Positions 44,762 through 55,659 of a DNA stretch of 64,000 nucleotides are shown here, piece after piece. Origin of the DNA: Duodenibacillus massiliensis (GTDB lineage Bacteria > Pseudomonadota > Gammaproteobacteria > Burkholderiales > Burkholderiaceae_F). The DNA is taken from contig NZ_LT635859.1 of assembly GCF_900128485.1 (NCBI RefSeq), positions 144,848 through 208,847 on the forward strand, given 5' to 3'. Every line of letters begins with the position of its first letter. Positions within the stretch are counted from its first letter, which is position 1. A program made the translations under genes and the position numbers. A model generated the notes under the pieces. That model saw nothing but the letters and a program-made list of their open reading frames with translations, made no database searches and had not been told where the DNA came from.

Positions 44762-46105
44762 CTACTTTTTGCCGTCTTCCGCGTAAGGATTGCGGCCCGT
44801 GCGGAATTCAATCCTCAAGGGTGTCCCCGCGAGATCGAACTTCTCCCGGAAAAAACCTTCGAGGTAACGGCGGTAACTGTCGCTGACGGCCTGCAGGCTG
44901 TTGCCGTGCACCACAACCACCGGCGGATTCATGCCGCCCTGGTGCGCGTAGCGCATCTTCGGACGGATGCGGCCGTCGCGGGGCGGCTGCTGAATGCTCA
45001 CGGCTTCAAGCAGCGCTCGCGTCAGTTTCGGGGTCGGGAGTTTCGCAAACGCCGCCTTATGCGCGTCCACCACCGCCTTCATGAGATGGTTCAGTCCGTT
45101 ACGCTTTAAGGCCGAAATGTGAATAAAGCGCGCCCAGCGCAGGAAGTTGAACTTTCGTTCGATATCGACGTCCACCATCGAGCGCTTGTAGGAATCCACG
45201 CCGTCCCACTTGTTGATGGCCACCACCAAAGCGCGCCCTGCCTCCATTGCGTAACCGGCGATATGCGCGTCGTTCGCGGACACGCCGTCCATCGCGTCAA
45301 TCACCAGCACCACGACGTTACTTTGCTCGATGGCCTGCAGCGTTTTGATGACGGAAAACTTTTCAACAGCTTCAAAAACACGGCCCTTTTTGCGCAGACC
45401 CGCCGTATCGACGAGCTCAAAAGGCCTGCCGTCATACTCAAACTCGGTTTTAATCGCGTCGCGCGTCGTGCCCGGCATATCGTAGGCAATGAGGCGCTCT
45501 TCCCCCAAAAGGGCGTTGATGAGCGTGGACTTACCGACATTGGGGCGACCTGCTACCGTCACCTTGATGCGCTTAGGGGCGTCAGGATCGGTCTCTTCTT
45601 CGTCCTGAGCGTTCACGAAGGGCTCAAGCACGGTCTGCAAGAGGCCTGAGACCCCCTGCCCGTGCGCGGCGGAAATCCGCCAGGGGTCTCCGAGACCCAA
45701 TTCGTGAAATTCCGCGACGTGGCTGTCGTCCAAGCCCTCAGACTTATTGACTGCGAGGAAAATCGGGCGGCCCGCGCTTCTTAAGTGCCGTGCGATGCGC
45801 TCATCGTGCGGCGTGAGCCCGCTTCTTGCGTCACAGACAAAGATCACGACGTCGGCTTCGGCAATCGCTGCTTCGGCTTGTCCGGCCATCTCCCGCACGA
45901 TGCCTTCGCTTCTTACAGGTTCAAAGCCGCCCGTATCGACAACGATATAAGCGCAGGGCCCGACCTTACCCTGACCGTACTGACGGTCACGCGTAAGGCC
46001 CGGAAAATCCGCCACGATCGCGTCACGCGTTCTGGTGAGGCGGTTAAAAAGCGTGGATTTACCGACGTTGGGCCGTCCGACAAGTGCTACGACTGGAAGC
46101 ATCAC
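44762..46105 (-). CDS. der: Ribosome-assembly GTPase Der (EngA)
   Basis: A 447-residue protein with two tandem G domains, each with GRPNVGKST (near residues 9-17 and 187-195); first switch [12 protein letters not shown], second [19 protein letters not shown] and NKWDG specificity loops; C-terminal KH-like domain ([20 protein letters not shown]). It assembles the 50S subunit. Downstream of bamB by 27 bp. Confidence 0.97.
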   Translation of the reverse strand: MMLPVVALVGRPNVGKSTLFNRLTRTRDAIVADFPGLTRDRQYGQGKVGPCAYIVVDTGGFEPVRSEGIVREMAGQAEAAIAEADVVIFVCDARSGLTPHDERIARHLRSAGRPIFLAVNKSEGLDDSHVAEFHELGLGDPWRISAAHGQGVSGLLQTVLEPFVNAQDEEETDPDAPKRIKVTVAGRPNVGKSTLINALLGEERLIAYDMPGTTRDAIKTEFEYDGRPFELVDTAGLRKKGRVFEAVEKFSVIKTLQAIEQSNVVVLVIDAMDGVSANDAHIAGYAMEAGRALVVAINKWDGVDSYKRSMVDVDIERKFNFLRWARFIHISALKRNGLNHLMKAVVDAHKAAFAKLPTPKLTRALLEAVSIQQPPRDGRIRPKMRYAHQGGMNPPVVVVHGNSLQAVSDSYRRYLEGFFREKFDLAGTPLRIEFRTGRNPYAEDGKK

Positions 46106-46132
46106 GTCACCCGTTTGTGTTTTTGTTTCGTG

Positions 46133-47266
46133 TTATTCGGAAAGCGTCAGCGCGGCAATTTCGCCATCGGCCGTCTGCACGAGCACGCGGCCTTCGCCCA
46201 ACGCCAAGGGCGCCACATTCACGGCGCCGGAGACCGTGGTGCGGCCCACGATTTCGCCCGTTGCCTGGTCAAGGGCGTGAATCACACCGTCGTAGTCACC
46301 GACCAGAATGACCTTATTCATGGGAACCGGCGCCGAGGGCGTACGCCACTTCAGATCCTTGTTGGTCCACACGGGCTTGCCGGTTTCGTAGTCAAAGGCC
46401 TGAATGTCGCCCTGAGCGGTCACAACGTAGACGTTATGCCCGTCACTTACCGGGCCCGTGACGGCGTCAACGGGCTGCGACCAGAGAAGCCTGCCGTTTT
46501 GAGAACTCATGCAGACGATATTGCCCTGAAACGCCGCCGCGCACATCATGCGGCCGTCCACAAAGGGCGAGCCCACGACGTCGACAAGCCGCTCGACTTC
46601 GGTGATGCCCTTGGGCTGCGCAATCACCGCATCGAAAACCATCTTCCCCTGGGCGTCCAGTGCAAGAAGCCTGCCGTTAGCCTGCCCGACGAGGATTCCG
46701 GCCGGGGAAAACTTCATCTGAGCCGCAGTGCGCACGGTAAGCGCCGGAACCTGCGACTGATAGCGCCAGCGGCGCTCGCCGGTTGCCGCATCAAAGGCAG
46801 TGACACGGGTGTCGGCGGTGCGCACGACGACAAAACCGGAGCCCACCAGGGGCGGCACGCTCATTTCGCCTGAGAGCTTTACCTGCCAGAGTTTCTTACC
46901 GGTTTCATCAAAGACTTCGAGTTCACCCGAGGCGGTACCCACGGCCACAAGACGCCCGTCGGTGCCCACACCCGCGGTGATTTCGCTTTCAGTCTCCGTC
47001 TCCCAGAGCTTTTTGCCGGTTGCCGGATCCAGGAGGTAAACACTTCTGTCGCCGGCAGCATAGATGCCGCGCTCGGTGACCGCAGGCGTTAAAAGCCCGG
47101 TAAGCGACTCACCCACGCCCGCCGTCCAGTCTTCCTTAATCTGCACGAGTTCGCGGTAGTCCTGCAGTTCCGCCGGTTCATGCGGGTCCGGAGAGCCGCA
47201 GCCAGACAAAACAAGTGCCGCCGCGGCAGCTGCCGCCCAAAGTGAAAGCGTACGTTTGATTTTCAC
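46133..47266 (-). CDS. bamB: Outer membrane assembly lipoprotein BamB
   Basis: A 377-residue lipoprotein of the BAM complex. The signal ends in the lipobox LSGC at about 20-23. The rest is an eight-bladed beta-propeller with PQQ-like repeats (YLLDPATGKKLWETETESEI, VFDETGKKLWQVKLSGEMSV, AFDAATGERRWRYQSQVPAL, DYETGKPVWTNKDLKW). Between yfgM and der in the standard order. Confidence 0.96.
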   Translation of the reverse strand: MKIKRTLSLWAAAAAAALVLSGCGSPDPHEPAELQDYRELVQIKEDWTAGVGESLTGLLTPAVTERGIYAAGDRSVYLLDPATGKKLWETETESEITAGVGTDGRLVAVGTASGELEVFDETGKKLWQVKLSGEMSVPPLVGSGFVVVRTADTRVTAFDAATGERRWRYQSQVPALTVRTAAQMKFSPAGILVGQANGRLLALDAQGKMVFDAVIAQPKGITEVERLVDVVGSPFVDGRMMCAAAFQGNIVCMSSQNGRLLWSQPVDAVTGPVSDGHNVYVVTAQGDIQAFDYETGKPVWTNKDLKWRTPSAPVPMNKVILVGDYDGVIHALDQATGEIVGRTTVSGAVNVAPLALGEGRVLVQTADGEIAALTLSE

Positions 47267-47311
47267 GGTAAGGTTTCCTTTTACGGAAGTGTTGGGTTTG
47301 ACGTCTGTCCG

Positions 47312-47953
47312 TTACTTTGTCTCAACGGGCAGCGACTGCAGTTTGATGTTAAGAAGCGGCGTGACGGTACCGTCAAAGGCGTCGGCCTTGAGGGCCTTTT
47401 CCCAGGCGGCCTTGGCTTCGCCGTAGCGCTTTAAGGCAAAGTAGACGTCTCCGAGACGGTCGTTAAAACTCACGGCATCGGCTTCCAGGGGCTTAGCTGC
47501 TGTTAAAACGGAAAGCGCCGCATCGGCCTTTCCGGCATCAAGTTCAATGCCTGCAAGACGCACGCGCGCCGCGGTTTCGTATTCCGGACGGCCGCTTTCG
47601 TTAATGATCCAGTTTAAGGCCTGACGCGCCTCATCGGGCTTTTTCTGCCGCTGGGCTTCGGCGGCACGGTAAAAACCGGCAAGACCGGCAAAGACGTTGC
47701 CGGGATACTCCTTCATAAGGCCGTCGGCAATGGAAACAACGTTTTTGGCGTCGCCCTGCACGAAGGCGTTCTGCAGCTGCACGTAGGCGATCGTCGCCTT
47801 AGAGCCCTGATAACGCTGATACCAGTTCCAGCCGTTCCAGGCGGCAAAGGCAAGGCACCCCACGGTAATCACGGAGAGAACGGCTGTTCCCCACTTTTCC
47901 CACCAGGCTTTCAGTTGGTCAAGGGACTCTTGTTCTTCCAAATCGTATGCCAT
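47312..47953 (-). CDS. yfgM: YfgM-type tetratricopeptide membrane protein
   Basis: A 213-residue protein with a short cytosolic start (MAYDLEEQESLDQLKAWWEK), one membrane helix (GTAVLSVITVGCLAFAAW) and a periplasmic helical repeat part (DRLGDVYFALKRYGEAKAAW). It matches the YfgM family, a partner of the SecYEG/PpiD chaperone site. The order hisS-yfgM-bamB-der supports it. Confidence 0.93.
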   Translation of the reverse strand: MAYDLEEQESLDQLKAWWEKWGTAVLSVITVGCLAFAAWNGWNWYQRYQGSKATIAYVQLQNAFVQGDAKNVVSIADGLMKEYPGNVFAGLAGFYRAAEAQRQKKPDEARQALNWIINESGRPEYETAARVRLAGIELDAGKADAALSVLTAAKPLEADAVSFNDRLGDVYFALKRYGEAKAAWEKALKADAFDGTVTPLLNIKLQSLPVETK

Positions 47954-48013
47954 TTTTCAGTGTGTCCTTTGTTGTCTTTGCAAAAATTCCGATGACAGAG
48001 GGCTGAAAACAAA

Positions 48014-49294
48014 TCAACCCTTGACAATCCGTTCAATCACTTCAGCTTCAGGCTGCGTCACCTGGTCCTCAAAAACCTGTTCGCCCGCAGTGTTTCTCAA
48101 GTGCTTCAAAGTGAGCTTACCTTCAGCGACTTCGCCTTCGCCCGCAATCACGCACCACTGCGCAAGCGACTGGTCTGCGCGCTTCATCTGCGTCTTAAAG
48201 GCGGTGCTGCCGGCGTGCACAACAACTCTGAGGCCCTTGTCGCGGAGCATCTCACCCAGGGCGACAGCCTTGCGTTCAGCCTCTCCCTCGTGGTGCACGA
48301 TGTAGACGTCGCAGTCCGCGGCCTTCATCTCGCCCTTCACTTCCTTCATGAGTTCGATGACGCGTTCGGCGCCGATTGCAAAACCGGCTGCGGGCGTGGG
48401 TCTCCCCCCGAGCATTTCGATCAGAGGATCGTAGCGGCCGCCGCCGCAGATCGTACCCTGGGAGCCGAGCTTATCAGTAATCCACTCAAAAACGGTGTGG
48501 TTGTAGTAATCGAGCCCGCGCACAAGACGGGGGTTCACGGTGTAGCTGATCCCGAGGGCGGAAACACCGTCCTCAAGTTTTTTCAGAAACGCCAGGGACT
48601 TTTCACCGAGAAAATCAAGTAACTTCGGCGCGGCGTTCACCATCTCCTGCATGTCCGGATTTTTTGTATCCAGAATTCTCAGGGGGTTTGTGAGAAGCCG
48701 TCTCTTTGCGTCTTCGTCCAAAATATCGGCGTTTTGCTGAAAGTACGCAATGAGCGCCTCGCGGTGCTTGGCGCGCTCTTCGAGTTCGCCCAGGGTATTG
48801 AGTTCGAGGCGCGCTTCAATTCCGAGCGCTTTCCAGAGACGCGCGATCATCGCGAGAAGCTCGACATCGATGTCGGGACCGGCAAAACCGAGGGCTTCGC
48901 AGCCGAACTGATGGAACTGCCGGTAGCGGCCGCGCTGCGGGCGCTCGTGCCGGAACATCGGCCCGAAGTACCAGAGGCGCTGCGGGGCGTTGTAGGTGAG
49001 GCTGTGCTCAATGGCGCAGCGCACGACGGCGCTCGTATTTTCCGGACGCAGGGTGAGTTTTTCGCCGTTCATGCTGTCTTCAAAGGAATACATTTCCTTT
49101 TCGACAATATCGGTCACTTCCCCGATACCGCGGGTAAAAAGCGCCGTCTGCTCAAGAATCGGCGTGCGGATCTGACGAAAACCGTAGAGCGACGCCGTAC
49201 GGCGGGCCGTATCGGTGAAAAACTCCCAGACAGCGCTTTCTTCGGGGAGCATGTCGGGCATCCCCTTGATGCCGGCGATCTTAATCTTTGCCAT
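48014..49294 (-). CDS. hisS: Histidyl-tRNA synthetase
   Basis: A 426-residue class II synthetase. Motif 1 region [18 protein letters not shown], motif 2 [11 protein letters not shown] with [20 protein letters not shown], the His A box [15 protein letters not shown], motif 3 [14 protein letters not shown][15 protein letters not shown], and a C-terminal anticodon-binding domain. The start ATG 49294 has GGAAAGAG upstream; a longer frame from 49351 overlaps ispG. 13 bp after ispG. Confidence 0.97.
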   Translation of the reverse strand: MAKIKIAGIKGMPDMLPEESAVWEFFTDTARRTASLYGFRQIRTPILEQTALFTRGIGEVTDIVEKEMYSFEDSMNGEKLTLRPENTSAVVRCAIEHSLTYNAPQRLWYFGPMFRHERPQRGRYRQFHQFGCEALGFAGPDIDVELLAMIARLWKALGIEARLELNTLGELEERAKHREALIAYFQQNADILDEDAKRRLLTNPLRILDTKNPDMQEMVNAAPKLLDFLGEKSLAFLKKLEDGVSALGISYTVNPRLVRGLDYYNHTVFEWITDKLGSQGTICGGGRYDPLIEMLGGRPTPAAGFAIGAERVIELMKEVKGEMKAADCDVYIVHHEGEAERKAVALGEMLRDKGLRVVVHAGSTAFKTQMKRADQSLAQWCVIAGEGEVAEGKLTLKHLRNTAGEQVFEDQVTQPEAEVIERIVKG

Positions 49295-49307
49295 TTTGCT
49301 CTTTCCT

Positions 49308-50549
49308 TTAATTCTTTTTGCCGGACCAGCGCTTCTCGACGTAGTCCTCAATCATCTGTTTAAATTCCCCGGTCATTGCGTCGCCCTTAAGGCCCGCAAC
49401 CTTGGCGCCGTCCACAAAGACCTGCGCAACCGGCGACTCCCCGCGGCCGGGCAGGCTGATGCCGATGTCGGCTTCCTGGCTTTCGCCCGGGCCGTTCACA
49501 ATGCAGCCCATCACCGCCACCTTCATCATTTCGCACCCCGGGCGCGTCTTGCGCCACTCGGGCATGCGGCTTCTTAAAAAATCTTCCGTTTCCTGTGCGA
49601 GCTGCTGAAAAAGCGTGCTCGAGGTGCGCCCGCACCCGGGGCACGATGTCACCTGCGGGGCAAAGTGGCGCATGCCCATCGACTGCAGAAGCTGCTGCGC
49701 GACAATCACTTCCTGCTCTCGCGCCTTACCCGGTTCCGGGGTAATGGAAATGCGGATCGTGTCACCGATCCCTTCGGCAAGCAAAACCGCAAGCGCCGCG
49801 GTACTGGCGACCACGCCCTTGGTGCCGATACCGGCTTCGGTAAGTCCCAGATGCAGCGCCCAGTTGCCGCGCTTGCTTAACGCGCGGTAAACCGTGATGA
49901 GCTCGGTGACGTCGCTTACCTTCGCGGAAAGCACGATGTGGTCAGCAGGGAGCCCGATTTTTTCAGCAGCCTCAGCGCTTTGCACGGCGCTTTCCACCAT
50001 TGCGTCCAAAAGCACTTCCTGCGGCGTTTTGGGGTTGGCGAGCGCGCGGTTGGCGTCCATCATGCGGGCGAGAAGCTCTTTATCGATGCTGCCGCCGTTA
50101 ACGCCAATCCGAACCGGCTTATCGTAGCGGCAGGCCGTTTCCACCATCACCGCAAAATTGTTGCCGTGGTTTTCTCCCTTACCGACGTTACCGGGGTTGA
50201 TGCGGTACTTGGAAAGGGCCTTGGCACACTCAGGGACTTCGGTTAAAAGCTTGTGGCCGTTATAGTGAAAGTCCCCCACAAGCGGCACAAAGCAGCCGCA
50301 GGCATCGAGCCGCTCGCGGATCGCGGCCACGGCCTTGGCGGCCGCCGGGGTATTGACCGTGAGACGCACGAGTTCAGAGCCGGTTGCGGCAAGCCGCACC
50401 GTCTGGCACACCGTGGCGTCAATGTCTTCGGTCGCGGTATTGGTCATGGACTGCACGACCACGGGGTGACCGCCCCCGATCACCACGACGTTATCCGCAT
50501 TTCTGACGCTTACCGCATGCGTTGCACGGCGTTCTTTGTAAACGCTCAT
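49308..50549 (-). CDS. ispG: 4-hydroxy-3-methylbut-2-enyl diphosphate synthase
   Basis: A 413-residue Fe4S4 enzyme of the non-mevalonate isoprenoid pathway. A TIM barrel ([38 protein letters not shown]) leads to an insertion and the cluster domain with Cys in [11 protein letters not shown] and [17 protein letters not shown]. It follows rlmN by 17 bp; the pilF and rodZ genes found between rlmN and ispG in many proteobacteria are absent. Confidence 0.97.
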   Translation of the reverse strand: MSVYKERRATHAVSVRNADNVVVIGGGHPVVVQSMTNTATEDIDATVCQTVRLAATGSELVRLTVNTPAAAKAVAAIRERLDACGCFVPLVGDFHYNGHKLLTEVPECAKALSKYRINPGNVGKGENHGNNFAVMVETACRYDKPVRIGVNGGSIDKELLARMMDANRALANPKTPQEVLLDAMVESAVQSAEAAEKIGLPADHIVLSAKVSDVTELITVYRALSKRGNWALHLGLTEAGIGTKGVVASTAALAVLLAEGIGDTIRISITPEPGKAREQEVIVAQQLLQSMGMRHFAPQVTSCPGCGRTSSTLFQQLAQETEDFLRSRMPEWRKTRPGCEMMKVAVMGCIVNGPGESQEADIGISLPGRGESPVAQVFVDGAKVAGLKGDAMTGEFKQMIEDYVEKRWSGKKN

Positions 50550-50566
50550 CGTTTCAACCGTTACTC

Positions 50567-51730
50567 TCAGTGTGAGGCCGCCGCATCTTTGACAAGAAGA
50601 TCATGGGCCTCTTCCTTTTGCTGCACGAGGCGAATCGCACGGCGCGTGCGGTCGCGCACTTCGCCTGCCAACTGCCCGCAGGCTGCGGCAATATCGTCGC
50701 CGCGCGTTTTGCGCACCGTCGTGACAATACCCGCGTCGTTCAAAATCTTTGCAAAAGCCAGAACCTTCTCGCGCTCAGGCTGCTTTAAGTCCGAGTCCGG
50801 GAAGGGATTAAAGGGAATGAGATTAAATTTGCAGGGCACGGTCTTCACAAGCTTCACCAAAGCCCTTGCCTGCTCGGGCGCGTCGTTGATGCCGCCCAAA
50901 AGCAGATACTCAAACGTGATGAAGTCCCGAGGCGCCACCTTCAGATAGCGCCGGCAGGCCGCAAGAAGCTCCTCGAGCGGGTGCTTCTTATTGACGGGCA
51001 TGAGCTTATCGCGCAGCGCATCGTCGGGCGCATGCAGACTCACCGCAAGCGCCACGGGCACCGCTTCGCCCAACTTATCCATCTGGCGCACAAGGCCCGA
51101 GGTGGAAACCGTCACGCGGCGGCGCGAAAGTCCGTAGCCGTTGTCGTCCAGAAAAATTCTCAGGGCCGGAATGACGTTATCGAGGTTTTGCAGGGGCTCG
51201 CCCATCCCCATCAGCACAACATTGCTGATCACGCGGTCGTTGGGGTCGGTGATGCCGGCTTCGCGCCTTAATTCCCGCTCAGCGGTCCAAAGCTGCCCCA
51301 CAATTTCACCGGTCGTGAGGTTGCGGTTAAAGCCCTGCTTACCCGTGGAGCAGAAAAGGCACCCCATGGCGCAGCCCGCCTGCGTTGAAATACAGAGCGT
51401 TCCGCGGTCGTCTTCCGGGATAAACACCGCCTCGACGGCGTTGCCGTTACCCACATCAAAGAGCCATTTGCGCGTGCCGTCGGCGCTTTTGTGTTCCCTA
51501 ATGATCGATGGCGCTTTGATGTAGGCCAGGTCCTTCAACCTGGCCCGGAACTCTTTGGCAAGGTTGGTCATGGCATCAAAATCATCGCAGCAGTAGCGGT
51601 GAATCCAGCGCGCAAGCTGCGTCGCACGGAAAGGCTTCTGGCCGATTGAGGCGCACCAGGCACGGATGCCTTCGGCGTCAAGGTCCAGAAGATTAATTTT
51701 TTCCTGCTGACTGCTCTCAGTTGTCGTCAT
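50567..51730 (-). CDS. rlmN: Dual-specificity 23S rRNA/tRNA C2-methyladenosine methyltransferase
   Basis: A 387-residue radical SAM enzyme that methylates A2503 of 23S and A37 of some tRNAs. The cluster motif is [15 protein letters not shown] (CxxxCxxC); [30 protein letters not shown] and the resolving Cys near [12 protein letters not shown] are present. 18 bp after ndk. Confidence 0.97.
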   Translation of the reverse strand: MTTTESSQQEKINLLDLDAEGIRAWCASIGQKPFRATQLARWIHRYCCDDFDAMTNLAKEFRARLKDLAYIKAPSIIREHKSADGTRKWLFDVGNGNAVEAVFIPEDDRGTLCISTQAGCAMGCLFCSTGKQGFNRNLTTGEIVGQLWTAERELRREAGITDPNDRVISNVVLMGMGEPLQNLDNVIPALRIFLDDNGYGLSRRRVTVSTSGLVRQMDKLGEAVPVALAVSLHAPDDALRDKLMPVNKKHPLEELLAACRRYLKVAPRDFITFEYLLLGGINDAPEQARALVKLVKTVPCKFNLIPFNPFPDSDLKQPEREKVLAFAKILNDAGIVTTVRKTRGDDIAAACGQLAGEVRDRTRRAIRLVQQKEEAHDLLVKDAAASH

Positions 51731-51748
51731 GACCGTCCTGTGTCCTTC

Positions 51749-52174
51749 TTAGCGCTTGCAGATCGCAAGGGTCGGGAAGAAGTAAGCGATTTCCACAGCC
51801 GCCGTTTCCGGAGCGTCGGAGCCGTGCACGGCGTTGGCGTCGATGCTTTCGGCGAAGTCAGCGCGAATCGTCCCCTTTTCGGCCTTCTTCGGATCCGTGG
51901 CGCCCATGAGTTCACGGTTCTTGGCGATGGCGTTTTCACCTTCGAGAACCTGAATCATGACGGGACCGGAGATCATGAAGTCCACGAGCGCCTTAAAGAA
52001 GGGGCGTTCGCGGTGCACAGCGTAGAAGCCTTCGGCTTCGGCACGGGAGAGCTGACGCATCTGAGCGGCAACAATGCGCAGACCGTTGGTTTCGAAACGG
52101 GAGTAGATCTTGCCGATCACGTTCTTGGCGACGGCATCGGGCTTGATGATGGAAAGGGTACGCTGAATAGCCAT
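51749..52174 (-). CDS. ndk: Nucleoside diphosphate kinase
   Basis: A 141-residue kinase that balances NTP pools. [20 protein letters not shown] starts the protein, and the active-site His lies in [12 protein letters not shown]. Length is normal. I take ATG 52174; the frame extends upstream to 52330 without family support. First gene of the ndk-rlmN-ispG-hisS-yfgM-bamB-der cluster. Confidence 0.97.
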   Translation of the reverse strand: MAIQRTLSIIKPDAVAKNVIGKIYSRFETNGLRIVAAQMRQLSRAEAEGFYAVHRERPFFKALVDFMISGPVMIQVLEGENAIAKNRELMGATDPKKAEKGTIRADFAESIDANAVHGSDAPETAAVEIAYFFPTLAICKR

Positions 52175-52360
52175 TTCTTCTTTTCTCTTCTTTGAGAAGT
52201 ATGCGAGTTTGCGGTTAAGTCCGCCGCAGCAGTCTTTGCCGCAGACACAAAAACACATCGGCTGCGCGCGTCCTAAAAAAAACCGCGCAGTCGATGCCTG
52301 AAAATTCAATCCCCGGCCCTTAAAGGCCAAGGGGCGGTTATTTTAGCATGGAGCCGGTTT

Positions 52361-53830
52361 TTAAACGCCGTCTTCAGGCACCTTAGAGGCGGCGTCTTTT
52401 GCCGTCGTTTCAGGCGTCTGCAGGCTCTCGGCCGCAACCGGCTCCTCCGGTTTTTTCTCAGGCTTGGGACCGGGCTCAAGCACCGCCATGCTTTCGACGT
52501 GTCCGGTGTGCGGGAACATGTTCATGACGCCCGCGGCACGGATGTGCCAGCCGCCTTCATGGTGCAGAATCGCACAGTCACGTGCAAGCGTTGCCGGGTT
52601 ACAGGACACGTAGACCACACGCGCGGGGCGCTTGTCGGTTTTCGCAAGCACCTGCGCCAAAGCCTGCGCGCCTTCTCTCGGGGGATCAATGAGCACGCGG
52701 TCAATGCCGCCCGACCTTTCCCAGAGCGCATTCCAGTCGTCTTCGCTCCAGGTAAAGAGGTTCCGCGCGATAAAGTCGGTTTTCTCAGCAAGGCCGTTCA
52801 TTTCGGCGCCGGCCCGCGCCCGGGCCACAAGCCCATCACTGCCTTCTAAGCCCGTGACGTGCGCCGCGCACCGCGCCAGGGGGAGCGTAAAGTTACCCAA
52901 ACCGCAGAAAAAGTCCGCGACCTTATGCCCGGGCTTTACGCCCAGAAGATGCACGGCACGCGAAACCATCGTTTCATTTAAGGCGTGATTGACCTGCGTG
53001 AAGTCCGTGGGTTTAAAGACGATGTCAACGCCGAATTCCCCGAGGTGAAGTCTCAGCTTATCGGCGTCTTCCGGGTTCATGGGATAGGCGGTCTCAGGGC
53101 CCTTGGGCTGCAGCCAAATGTCGGCGCCCTTGTCTTTGCCGAACGCAAGAAGCCTTGCGGAATCGGCCTCCGTCACCGGCTCAAGATTGCGGAAAACAAG
53201 CGCCGTATGGCCGTCGCCTGCGACCGCCACTTCAATCTGGGGCATCCGGTCACGCATATCAAGGGAAGCGACAAGCTCACGCATCGCAGGGAGCATGTCG
53301 CTGATTTTCTTCGGCAGAATCAGGCACTCTTTCATATCCGCGACATAGCTGGAGCTTTTTTCGTGAAAGCCCACGAGCACGCCGCCCTTTTTCTCAACGT
53401 TTCGGACCGTCAGGCGCGCTCTGTGGCGGTAGTGCCAGAAGGGACCGTAAATGGGCGCAAGAAGCGACTCGGCCTTCAATTTTCCGATGTGCCAGAGCGC
53501 GTCGGTTAAAACCGCCTGCTTAAAGGCCACCTGGGCATTGGGTTCAAGGTGCTGCATGGCGCAGCCCCCGCAGCTGCCCGGGCCGATGCCGAAATTCGGG
53601 CATTTGGGCGTCACGCGCAGCGAAGACTCCTTGAGAATCGTCTTCACGCGCCCGATTTCAAAGTTGGGTTTATTGCGGAAACACTCGTAATCCACGGTTT
53701 CTCCGGGCAAAGCCCCTTCGACAAACGCAACCTTCCCTTCGTGGTGCCCGACGCCGCGTCCCTCGCCGTCCAGGCGTTCAATCGCAATGCGGTAAACCGG
53801 ATGTTCCTTGACTTTCTTTGCTCGGGCCAT
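52361..53830 (-). CDS. rlmD: 23S rRNA (uracil(1939)-C5)-methyltransferase
   Basis: A 489-residue enzyme. A TRAM domain at the start (IERLDGEGRGVGHHEGKVAF) is followed by an Fe4S4 site with Cys in CPNFGIGPGSCGGCAMQHL and KECLIL. The Rossmann methyltransferase follows, with DFFCGLGNFTLPLA, VLIDPPREGAQAL and the catalytic Cys410 in YVSCNPATLARD. A Pro/Glu/Ala-rich tail of about 35 residues after VLEPG is extra. It lies directly downstream of nlpD, where rpoS would be expected first. Confidence 0.96.
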   Translation of the reverse strand: MARAKKVKEHPVYRIAIERLDGEGRGVGHHEGKVAFVEGALPGETVDYECFRNKPNFEIGRVKTILKESSLRVTPKCPNFGIGPGSCGGCAMQHLEPNAQVAFKQAVLTDALWHIGKLKAESLLAPIYGPFWHYRHRARLTVRNVEKKGGVLVGFHEKSSSYVADMKECLILPKKISDMLPAMRELVASLDMRDRMPQIEVAVAGDGHTALVFRNLEPVTEADSARLLAFGKDKGADIWLQPKGPETAYPMNPEDADKLRLHLGEFGVDIVFKPTDFTQVNHALNETMVSRAVHLLGVKPGHKVADFFCGLGNFTLPLARCAAHVTGLEGSDGLVARARAGAEMNGLAEKTDFIARNLFTWSEDDWNALWERSGGIDRVLIDPPREGAQALAQVLAKTDKRPARVVYVSCNPATLARDCAILHHEGGWHIRAAGVMNMFPHTGHVESMAVLEPGPKPEKKPEEPVAAESLQTPETTAKDAASKVPEDGV

Positions 53831-53923
53831 TTTTTTCTAATCTGTTCTCAAAGAAATTAATCAGCCCGGCCGGCATCGGATGACGCTCGACCGGGCACGG
53901 GGTGTTTTTTGTACGCTCCGCGT

Positions 53924-54865
53924 TTAGGGTTCTTTACGCGGCTCAAGATACTTCATGGGATCAAGCGGCGGCCCCTGACGCACTTCAAAGCGCATCTTGG
54001 CGCCCGTGTCGCTGTCGGAATCCCCCATCAGGGCAATCGTCTGCCCCTTGCGCACGCTTTCATTGATGCGCACAAGGATTTTGGAGGTGTTGCCGTAAAC
54101 CGTCACCAGGGGCATCGCGCTCTTACCGGGCAGACGCACGTTGTGGCGCACGATCACGAACTGACCGTAGCCCTTGACGTTCTGACCCACGTACTGCACC
54201 GTACCGTCAAGCACGGCCTTAATGGGTTCGCCGATCGTGCCCGCGATATCAATCCCCATATTGCCGGTCTGCTCGTAGGTGGCGATCACCGCTCCGGGCA
54301 CAGGCCACGGGAACTGAATTTCACCGCGGGCGGCGGCTTCACGCATCGCCCTCTGGGCTTCAATTTCGCGCGTCGCGGCTTCATCCGGCGTCTCAGGGCG
54401 CTTGGCAACTTCAACCGCCGCACCCGCTGCGGGTGCTGTTGTTGTCGCAGTCACGGTTTCGCCCCCCGCCGCAGGAACCATTTCAATGGTCTCACCCATC
54501 ACCGTCGTTTCGGCGGGCTCGGTCTGAGGGATTCTGAGTTCAGTTCCGATCGAAATCGTCGTCGGATCGGAAATACCGTTTAAGGCGGCGAGTTCCCTCG
54601 GGTTCACGCCGTAGCGCACGCCGATGTTGTAGAGCGTATCGCCGGCAACCACCACGTGCATGCGGCCGCTTGAAACCGGGGCTTTTTCTTTCGCGAGGTA
54701 GGGCGAAGCCGGCACCTGCGTTGAGGAACCTTCCTCAATGGGTACGGTCGTTGCCGCACTCTCACTGCCCCGCGCGTGGTTTTCAATCGGGGCCATCGTG
54801 GTCGTGGTGGAGCAGCCCACCAGGGTTGCCGCGGCCGCTGCGGCGAAAAGAAGTTTCAGCTGCAT
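53924..54865 (-). CDS. nlpD: NlpD-type LysM/M23 lipoprotein
   Basis: A 313-residue lipoprotein. The lipobox is LVGC (about 15-18); a LysM domain (HVVVAGDTLYNIGVRYGVNP) at about 70-115 binds peptidoglycan; a Thr/Ala/Glu linker follows; the C-terminal LytM domain is about 195-310. The LytM metal ligands are degenerate: MGIDIAG where HxxxD would be, and MRFEVRQG where active enzymes have HxH. So it is probably an activator of amidases, as E. coli NlpD, not a hydrolase. Confidence 0.93.
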   Translation of the reverse strand: MQLKLLFAAAAAATLVGCSTTTTMAPIENHARGSESAATTVPIEEGSSTQVPASPYLAKEKAPVSSGRMHVVVAGDTLYNIGVRYGVNPRELAALNGISDPTTISIGTELRIPQTEPAETTVMGETIEMVPAAGGETVTATTTAPAAGAAVEVAKRPETPDEAATREIEAQRAMREAAARGEIQFPWPVPGAVIATYEQTGNMGIDIAGTIGEPIKAVLDGTVQYVGQNVKGYGQFVIVRHNVRLPGKSAMPLVTVYGNTSKILVRINESVRKGQTIALMGDSDSDTGAKMRFEVRQGPPLDPMKYLEPRKEP

Positions 54866-54915
54866 GAATTCAGTTGCTCACAAAAATAGGTTCGGGCCGA
54901 AAACTGCCGGATATT

Positions 54916-55659
54916 TTACTGAAGCCATTTGGCGGCATCAGCAACGCGGTTGTGGGCCGTGAGGTCAATCTGCAGGGGTGTTGCCGACACAAAGCCGTGG
55001 GACACCGCCCAAAAGTCCGTGCCCGGTCCGCAGTCACGGGGGTCGCCCGCTGCGCCCAAACGGTAAACCGCAGGCTGCTGCGTTCCCGGCTGCAGAATGA
55101 GCGGATACGCGTTGTGGCGTCTGCCGAGGCGCGTAGCCATAATGCCCTCAAATTCGTCGGCGGCAAGGTTGGGCATATTGACGTTTAAAAGCACGGGATC
55201 CGTTCCCGTTTTACGGCTTAAAAACCGTTCCACCACAACGCAGGCCATATCCACTGCGGCATCGAGATTTTTCCAGCCCTTTTCAATCTGGCTGAAGGCA
55301 ATGGAGTCAATCCCGAAGACGTAGCCTTCGATCGCCGCAGCGACCGTGCCGGAATAAAGCGTGTCATCGCCCATATTGGCGCCGCAGTTAATCCCGGAAA
55401 CAACAAGATCTGGCTTATCTTTGAGAAACCCGGTGAGCGCCGTATGCACACAGTCCGAAGGCGTTCCCTTCACCACAAACACGTTTTCCGCCGTCTGCAT
55501 GACCGAAAGCGTTTTATTAAGCGTCAGGGCGTTACTCGCACCGCTTTGGTTGCACTCAGGCGCAAACACCGTCACGCGGCCAAAATTACTCATCGCGTGC
55601 GCGAGCTTCTGAATACCGGGCGCGCTGTAGCCGTCGTCATTACTCACCAGGATATGCAT
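54916..55659 (-). CDS. surE: 5'/3'-nucleotidase SurE
   Basis: A 247-residue metal-dependent survival phosphatase. The active site DD is in ILVSNDDGYSAPGI; PECNQSGASNALTL, GTPSDCVHTAL, SGINCGANMGDDTLYSGTVAAA follow. The start ATG 55659 gives MHILVSNDDG; the frame runs further up without family support. 50 bp upstream of nlpD with no pcm between. Confidence 0.96.
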   Translation of the reverse strand: MHILVSNDDGYSAPGIQKLAHAMSNFGRVTVFAPECNQSGASNALTLNKTLSVMQTAENVFVVKGTPSDCVHTALTGFLKDKPDLVVSGINCGANMGDDTLYSGTVAAAIEGYVFGIDSIAFSQIEKGWKNLDAAVDMACVVVERFLSRKTGTDPVLLNVNMPNLAADEFEGIMATRLGRRHNAYPLILQPGTQQPAVYRLGAAGDPRDCGPGTDFWAVSHGFVSATPLQIDLTAHNRVADAAKWLQ

